Below are positions 57,577 through 64,000 of a stretch of 64,000 nucleotides of DNA, in pieces. Origin of the DNA: Muricea muricata. Lineage: Eukaryota > Cnidaria > Anthozoa > Malacalcyonacea > Plexauridae. The translations under genes were made by a program, and so were the position numbers. The stretch spans positions 89,615,042 through 89,679,041 of the forward strand of contig OY979716.1 of NCBI GenBank assembly GCA_963855995.1, read 5' to 3'. The first letter of the stretch is position 1. The number at the start of each line of letters is the position of its first letter. The notes beneath the pieces are model-generated. The model saw only the letters and a list, made by a program, of their open reading frames with translations, did not search any database and was not told the origin of the DNA.

Positions 57577-60065
57577 CAAATTTTCAAATGCCTCCAGGTT
57601 CATGTGTTCCAAAATTGATTTCTGATTTTGTTGGTCGAAGTAAAGAATGCGAAGCTGTGATTGCATCATTGATGTCACAATCAACCCGAATGTTCAGTAT
57701 TTGGGGCTCACCAGGATTTGGCAAAACGTTAACGGCCATTGCTACTGGAAACCAGCTGAAACATCGAGGGGAAAAGGTTTATTACTTCTCATTCCGAGGT
57801 GTAAGCACTATGAAAGAATTCACCTCAAAATTACTTGGCCTATTTGGACGTTCAATTGACTTGCATCCCTGTGTCAATATTGAGCCCACTGATCAGCTAC
57901 TTCACGCTTTTGGAAGTATCAATGCCCGGATGTTTGTCATTCTAGATAATCTTGATGATATTTTGACATCTGGCAGCCAAAAAGAAGCAATGTTAAATTT
58001 CATCATCGATGTTCTCCAACGCTGTCCATATGTGAAGTTGTTAACCACCACTAGAGAATCTCTAGAATTTGTCACTTTACGAGTGCAAGAATTTGATTTC
58101 TTAAGGTTGAAACCTCTGGACGCGCAATCTTCGTCAAGTTTGGTTCTCAAATTGTTACAACCAACAATGGCTGATCTACCAAGCCAAATATCAAAGATGT
58201 GCGGAAATGTTCCATTAGCTATACGACTGCTTTGTAGCCTTATCAAAGATAGTCCTCAAGAATTTCTCGACGAAATTGTCAACGGTTCTGAATGTTTCCT
58301 AGATGTTATAGATGATGATGACTTCCCTCCCGATGCTAGATTAAAAGAACTCATCCAGACCTTGTTCAATAAACTTTCTGACGTCGAGAAAAGAGCGTTT
58401 GTTTCTCTTTCGCTCTTTGGTGGCGCCGAATTTGGTCTGGAAGCCGGCATTGCCATAGTTGGAGGAAGTAAATTTCACGCCAAGCGGAACATAGAAAGTC
58501 TCAAGAAGAAATCATTGATTGATATTGACGGTGAGACGTGCGCAATCCATCCCCTAATTCAATCATATGCTTTAAAAAAGGGGCAGAATGAAATGGAAAA
58601 TGTACTGGCGTCATCGAGAGCTCGGTTTCTTGAATACTACGTCAACTTATTTCAACTACTCAACATCCGTTTTCTTACGGGTGATTCAACGACCGCTTTT
58701 AAGTCGTTTTACATGGAAGAGCACAGAATTTCATCAAGTCTTATTGATGGCTTGAATGATAGCAAATTACTGGTAAAGGTTGTCAGTATTTTGAAAGAAT
58801 GCGAGCTTTTTTTTGACGCACTTTACCATAACAATTCTGTGAAAGTTAAAGACCTATACAATTTTGCTCTATCCAAACTGTCTGATAGCAAGTTTGATAA
58901 AGACTTTGCTGAGTTATATTTAAGTGGAGTATACCATGGAACGATTCTTGTTTCCCATACATTTTACCCACATCCACCAGAAGACGTTAAAACAAGCAGG
59001 AAAATTTCGCTCTTGCCTTTATCGGTTCAGGGGAAGCTCGAGTGCTATAAAGGTATTTATGAGCTGTCGAACGGTGGCGGAGAACCAGCTGCTAGGCGCA
59101 TCGAAGTTGGTTTGCTTCAGTTACACAACAGTCCACAACATATCATTTTGAAGGTTGTGGGATTTCAGTTTTTGGCTATCTATTACAAGTGTACAAAAAA
59201 TTTCGCAAAGTTTGAGCAGTTTGTTAACAAAACTGTTGAAACATGTGCAGCAACTTCTGCGTTTCGTTATGTACCGCTTGTTGGTAAGCCCTTGGAGAAC
59301 GTAGACAAGCTTAATACTTCTTGTTTCAGGGATCAGCCACTAGCAGCTTGGGCGATAGCACGACTAAGCCTATGGACAAGAAAGTATCCGTGGGTTAAAT
59401 TGGGTACAGAATTCGGCAATTCTCTCGATTCATTTATGAAGCAAATCATCGCTGAATCATTCAAATTGTTTGGGACAATCGAATTATGTACATTGATCCA
59501 GTTAATAGATAAGGCGTACATTTATCTAGGTATTTCGAAAAAATCGTTAGATATTGTTCTACCAGTAACCAACGTGGAAATAGAAAAATATCAAGGCAGC
59601 AAAGACGAAGATGATCAAAGACGTGTGATGTTGGCCCGTGAGAGACAAGCAACATATTTCCACACTTTTGCCGTGGGGCAATTTGGCAAAGGAGAATCAA
59701 GTCTTGAATATTGGTTAAAGGAGCTTGAAATTCGACGACAACTTCCACTGGATGCAAAATTAGCCGAATGTTACAGACTTATTGCTTTTGAGCAATATTT
59801 AACGGGAGAGTACGCATCTGCTGTTGAGTCCTATAAGTCTGCTCTTCAAACTTTACAAAAGCTTCATGGCGAGATGCACGAAGACGTCGCAAAAATGTAT
59901 TACTGGATGGCAGAAGCACAATACAAGATGGGAGACAGTGAACCATCTATCGAGTCTTACAGGCGCTCTTTAAACATTTTTGTATATCTTTATGGTAGTC
60001 TTCATCCGCTTTCCCTAACGGTAGAAAAGCGCATAAATTACCTTCTAAAATGTCCTTTGGTATAA
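57577..60065 (+). CDS. HEPN(DZIP3)-NB-ARC-TPR protein, exon 2
   Basis: Encodes residues 236-1064 of the NLR-like protein. The NB-ARC ATPase has a P-loop GSPGFGKTLTA (residues 279-289), Walker B MFVILDNLDDIL, the sensor-like LLTTTRE (390-396), the GxPL element CGNVPLAIRLL and a winged-helix end with IHPLIQSYA in the place of the plant MHD motif. A long helical region follows, and near the C-terminus at least two TPR repeats (GEYASAVESYKSALQTLQKL and MGDSEPSIESYRRSLNIFVY) of the kinesin-light-chain style. Known family roles are STAND-type signal transduction: ligand sensing by the repeats, nucleotide-driven oligomerisation, output by the N-terminal domain. Nothing here shows its ligand. The exon is unbroken, with stop at 60063-60065 and a possible AATAAA at 60276. 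No close paralog lies in the window. Confidence 0.9.
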
Positions 60066-60239
60066 CAAAGCCAAATCTGGTCAATAACTCGCAGACGTTT
60101 ACATGCAACAAAGATAGAACGTTCGTCATCTTTATTTATAAGGTGTGTTTGCTTAGGTGAATCCCCAGGCTCGTTTCCGTTTGGCAGACAAGAACAGAAG
60201 AGATACTATTGTGTGTGTGATGTAGTAAACATACAGGCC

Positions 60240-60410
60240 GCCCAATCCCCACGTTGTAATAAGATTATTGGATGCAATAAATTATTGGGTTGTTACGGTG
60301 AGGGTTAGGTTGGATTGGGTTCATGAAACTACCATTCCAATAAGTTATTGGCATTATTAAACGTTGTCACCAATAATCTTATTGGATTGCAACATGCAGA
60401 TCGGGTGTGT
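60240..60410. mobile_element. Possible MITE with AATAAGATTATTGG inverted repeats
   Basis: AATAAGATTATTGG (about 60258-60271) is inverted at about 60369-60382, with outer sequences CCCAATC / GATCGGG and ACGTTGTAA / TTGCAACATG partly matching. Boundaries are uncertain. Confidence 0.4.
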
Positions 60411-61225
60411 AGGCCACCAGGCACAAGGCTACCGACTGAATTACGAACATTGTCCAAGGGGACCTTGCGGGAGCAAAACAAGAATAAACAAGGTATAATC
60501 AAGACATTACCAAAAAGTAAGGATCTTTGAAACTTACGAATAATGTTTTCAATATTTTTTAAATTTCTATTAGAATGCGGTCTATTTGTCAAGTATTTGT
60601 TATGCAAGAAACACGTAATTTTTAAGATCGGTTTACATATCATTTACTCGAAGTATTCGACGAAAAATTACCCATAAGGATGAAATGTTATTGGGATGAA
60701 ATATTAACGACTAAAATCAGATTATATCTAGTAAATGAATTAGAAAGGAAGGAAATTAACTTGTGTAGTGATTCAAAGTTTGCAGAGAAAGCTGGACTAG
60801 GTCATTGTGCTTAGTCTTGGTTGGGAATCGAAGGAAGTCAGAATTCTCCCCAGACTAGAACATTTGATGGCAAAACAACTGTTGATTTCTTGATTACAAT
60901 GCTGTTGAAGCAACTTACCTCAATATAAGAGGTTTACACGTAAACAAAAAAGGTACTTAAATGATTGCTGAATCAATCTCCACTTACAATTGATTAACCA
61001 ACAGTTGATTAAACATACCAATGTTGAGTAAAACCAATACCTGGACTATTGGCAATAATATTATAAATTTTTACTCAACTTATTAAGGAACCAACCAAAG
61101 TTGCAAGTAACTCTCTTAACGGAGGCGTTAAGGTGGCTCCCTACAATGATCTGAATTTTCTGGGGGTTTTTTAAACTTAAAGCAGGGCAATATGATGACT
61201 TGCCGCGGAAAGTTAGCAAGTCTTG
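60411..61225. other. Intergenic, nothing recognised
   Basis: AT-rich, no coding signal or repeat recognised. Confidence 0.4.
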
Positions 61226-61229
61226 AGCT

Positions 61230-61690
61230 GTCAGTATATGAAGGAAGGAAACAGTACAGTCCAGATACGGTGGCTGGTATCCAGATGTTGTCCTAGCGTA
61301 GGTGGACGTTTTCTCCGGTTTCGAGGGGTGGTAATGATTCGGTTGATTTGTCGTAGTTTAGTTTCTGCTGTTTCTGTCCTTGGACAAATTGCTATTTTGC
61401 TTACTTGGCACGGCCGGCAGAAGCAACTCTTTTGCTAATGGTATCTTTGTTTTCGCGATGCGGCTCATGAGCAGTTGTGATGGGAAGTATGTCATTCCGG
61501 TGACAGATGTGTTACGGTAGTCAATCACAACAAATCATGGTTCATCGGTTTTCTTCAAGATCTGTTTCACGGTTTGTAGCACTTTCTCGCTCATGCCATT
61601 TGATTGGGCATATGTTAGGCTTCATGTTGTTTTTTAAATCCCATTTCTTAGCGAATTCGTCAAACTCTTTATTATTGAGTGCGTTTTCCT
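61230..61690 (-). pseudogene. Ty3/Gypsy retrotransposon integrase relic
   Basis: The minus strand reads EFDEFAKKWDLKNN near 61630-61680, then the YRNT-type block IDYRNTSVTGMTYFPSQLLM and RIAKTKIPLAKELLLPAVP, and ends with GQHLDTSHRIW. This is the C-terminal half of a Ty3/Gypsy integrase. Several shifts and stops break it, and I see no LTR, RNase H or reverse transcriptase nearby. Confidence 0.75.
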
Positions 61691-61862
61691 ATACCAACTC
61701 TTCCGGATATTTTACTAAGGTGCAAAATATAAATTGTTTAAAACATAAGCAATCACTAATCAAAACTATATGAAACAATTCTGGACTAGTCTTACATTTT
61801 GTTATTAGCTATGCCATTTTAGCCAGGCACCAGCAGATAAAGGCAAACAATATTGCTTAATA

Positions 61863-62688
61863 TGCAGGGTGTCCCAAAAAAAAGCGGAGTTCTGCATTCA
61901 AGTTTAAATCCTGAAAGAATATTAAGCAATAAAACTAGCGTTTATTCTCGTTTAAAAGTGTATCCATTCAGCTTTCTTTGGATAGGTTGTCTATGAAATT
62001 TCAGGGAGTAAGTCAAGTTATGGTACATTAACCGATCGCCATTTGAAGTTTTTAAAATTGAGATTATAACGCTTTAATTTCATCACATGTTCACAATCTG
62101 TATTCAAAGTGACCATCTTGACTTCATATTTGGAAGCTGAACATTCATCTTATTTTTTATTATTTTTCGTGGTTTGTTGATCTTCTGCAAAAAAATGTGT
62201 TTGAGGGCTACCTCAAACAGTAAGTTTTGTCTTTATGACAGCTCAAAAGAAAGTACCAATCACTGTCTCACGCATTGAGTCATAAAATGTAGTGAATGCA
62301 TTTAATTGCAATTAGATCCATTTTCAATCAAGGGAATCTCAATCAGAGAAACCATTCGATATTTTGTGTAATTCTGTTAATTATTATAAAATAATTAACA
62401 AGAATTACTTTTGCTGTGGAACATTAAGTGAACACTAGACAGTCTCTAACTACCCATGTGGCACCAAATTATGTCCTTTTTTGGAGCATCTCAAAATGAA
62501 CACTTGCGCTAAAACTAAATTGGTCCGACCTGCAGTTGTATTAACTTGCTTCAAGTAGACAATGAATACCTTGTTCGAAAGGCAAATGAACAAGTCATAA
62601 AACAAGAAATAGTCACTTCATATGATCAAGTTTTCATTCAGCAATCAATCTTAGAAGTTGGACTCCGTTTTTTTTTGGGGACATGGTA
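61863..62688. mobile_element. Mariner-like non-autonomous element
   Basis: Left end TGCAGGGTGTCCCAAAAAAAAG, right end (complement) TACCATGTCCCCAAAAAAAAAC, then CGGAGT on both sides. TA at 61861-61862 and 62689-62690. CAGGGTGTCCCAAAA-type ends are common in mariner elements. About 0.8 kb, no transposase. A lone similar end (CAGGGTGTATCAAAAAATG) occurs at 54534 in the host gene intron. Confidence 0.6.
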
Positions 62689-62699
62689 TACTTGTGATA

Positions 62700-63790
62700 T
62701 TTTTATATTAATAGACTAGATTATAGAATATTGGTGAAACAGTTTTGAATTTGCCTTTCATACTGAATTCTTTAATTATTATATAGATTAGCCATTGCAA
62801 ACACATTCTGAAAGCAATTGAATAATATGTTGTATGTTTATTATTCATTATACACACATTCCTCAACCCAAGCAAAACATATACGCCATATGTTTAGTGA
62901 CAGTTTAATCTACTACAGTCCAAATTTTGCGGTCCCTGTCTCGGTCATTACATCATTTTGTTACAAGTATACTTTGGTGAATGAGGAACCCGATTTTGAA
63001 GTCTCAAGATCTAATTTGTCTTTATGATTCTTTTGCAATCAAAATAAGATTCCAAGCTTCGAGGTTCCTGTTTCTAACCATTTCACCACTTTGTTACAAT
63101 TAAAATATATGTTTGCAATCAAAATGGATTCCAAATTTTACGATCTCTGTTTCTAGCCAGTTGACATTCGATTACTTTTTCTAGTTATTACATAACGTTG
63201 TTATGATTAATTATTCAGGAACAGCAAATGACCCCAAATTTTAAAATCACTTCTTTGTAGAATTTGAGTCAACTTTCCCCGGCATGTGAAATATTGTTGT
63301 TCATAATTTGGTATTAGGTAGAAAATTAACTATTTCACATAAAATTTTGCATTTACTGCAGAAAAAAATAACCTTTCACCAAAATTCTTTGATATTAATT
63401 CACTTCATAATGCAGATATTCTGCCAAAATTAGAGAAACTTATAACAGTTAAAACCGGCAGAAAATTCTCTATTACGCAAATTTGAAATGGTTTTTCTAA
63501 AACAAACTCAATTTAGAAAGCGAGTTTTTACTATAAACTTACAGAAAATCATTCCGGTTCAGCAAAAATCAGCATGTTTTCTTAGGTTCAATTGCAAGGA
63601 AGAATTAAGCCAAATTCTACAATGTTAGGGAAAATTTACTTGAAATTGGTACCTTGGAATTCTTCAGAAATGTTTGGAACGCGTTTAACGAATATTTGGT
63701 GAAAATTTGATAAAAAAAAATGGACTTACTGTATATTAAGCTGGCAGTGAATAACTTTGATCCCAATTAGTAGGAGGAGATGATATGGTA
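62700..63790. other. Intergenic, nothing recognised
   Basis: AT-rich with several loosely similar phrases (CAAATTTTACGATCTCTGTTTCTAGCC-like, near 62930, 63060 and 63140), suggesting an old diverged tandem repeat. No gene. Confidence 0.4.
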
Positions 63791-63799
63791 AGAAATTTG

Positions 63800-64000
63800 C
63801 CCCGTCCACACGTATCCGTGTAAATATGAAAACGCGTAAATATTTTCACGGTTACGGCTTCCGTCCACACGTAACCGAGTAAAACGCCCACACAAACCGC
63901 GTAAATTTGAAAACGACGGCTAGAGTGTGAAAATATTTACACGGGTAAATATCGTTTTCGTGTGGACAACGAAACCGCGTAAATATAAAAACGATGACGT
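63800..64000. mobile_element. Foldback repeat, cut by the window end
   Basis: Repeated words CCGTCCACACGTA, CGCGTAAATAT, GAAAACG and their complements (TCGTTTTCGTGTGGAC) in the same style as the other foldback MITEs here. Its right end lies outside the window. Confidence 0.55.

Overview
This window is animal nuclear DNA: AT-rich, GT-AG introns, microsatellites, and mostly transposable elements in many states of decay. The one clear host gene encodes a DZIP3-type HEPN / NB-ARC / TPR protein, an NLR-like architecture expanded in cnidarians and some other marine invertebrates. A cnidarian is the best guess (a sponge or another invertebrate is possible); this rests on gene architecture, not on a search.

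Layout. 0.8-3.5 kb: two nearly identical MITEs flank a broken Tc1/mariner transposase, followed by a 9-bp minisatellite. 4.6-7.75 kb: a large minisatellite with units of about 63-72 bp that stays open in all three forward frames, then the relic 3' end of an unidentified gene. 8.3-10 kb: two foldback MITEs. 10.7-17.35 kb: a nearly complete minus-strand Helitron (HUH Rep plus Pif1-like helicase, one intron, one premature stop). 17.38-18.66 kb: head to head with the Helitron lies a broken replication initiator gene (HUH endonuclease plus superfamily 3 helicase), surrounded by repeated short motifs. 21-30 kb: a diverged segmental duplication; one copy is broken by a foldback element (23281-29897) that itself carries a PIF/Harbinger transposon (24520-28669, TAA target duplication). 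31-32.5 kb: a BEL/Pao scrap and a hAT MITE.

33-47.7 kb is an old inverted duplication with its axis near 46235. Its left arm was hit by a 2.3-kb hAT-like element (34076-36384) and by a 9.1-kb foldback element (36676-45760). The latter has 2.7-kb arms, a 6-bp target duplication (GATCTT), a 1.56-kb loop with a C2HC zinc-finger gene, and arrays of TGCTCA/TGAGCA words at the inner arm ends. A further 2.1-kb foldback with a TTAA duplication is nested in its left arm. 49.1-52.5 kb: a decayed non-LTR retrotransposon cleanly split by a hAT MITE. 53.56-60.07 kb: the two-exon HEPN/NB-ARC/TPR gene, whose 3.3-kb intron holds a perfect-hairpin MITE and another LINE fragment. 60-64 kb: a Ty3/Gypsy integrase relic, mariner-like non-autonomous sequence and the start of a further foldback repeat.

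The nesting gives relative ages: duplications and inverted duplication first, then LINE and foldback elements, then Harbinger and hAT MITEs. Many coding frames are broken by single-base changes, often in A-runs, so either recent decay or assembly error must be considered. The strongest candidates for something undescribed are the giant 6-bp-TSD foldback carrying a zinc-finger gene, and the second HUH initiator placed head to head with a Helitron.
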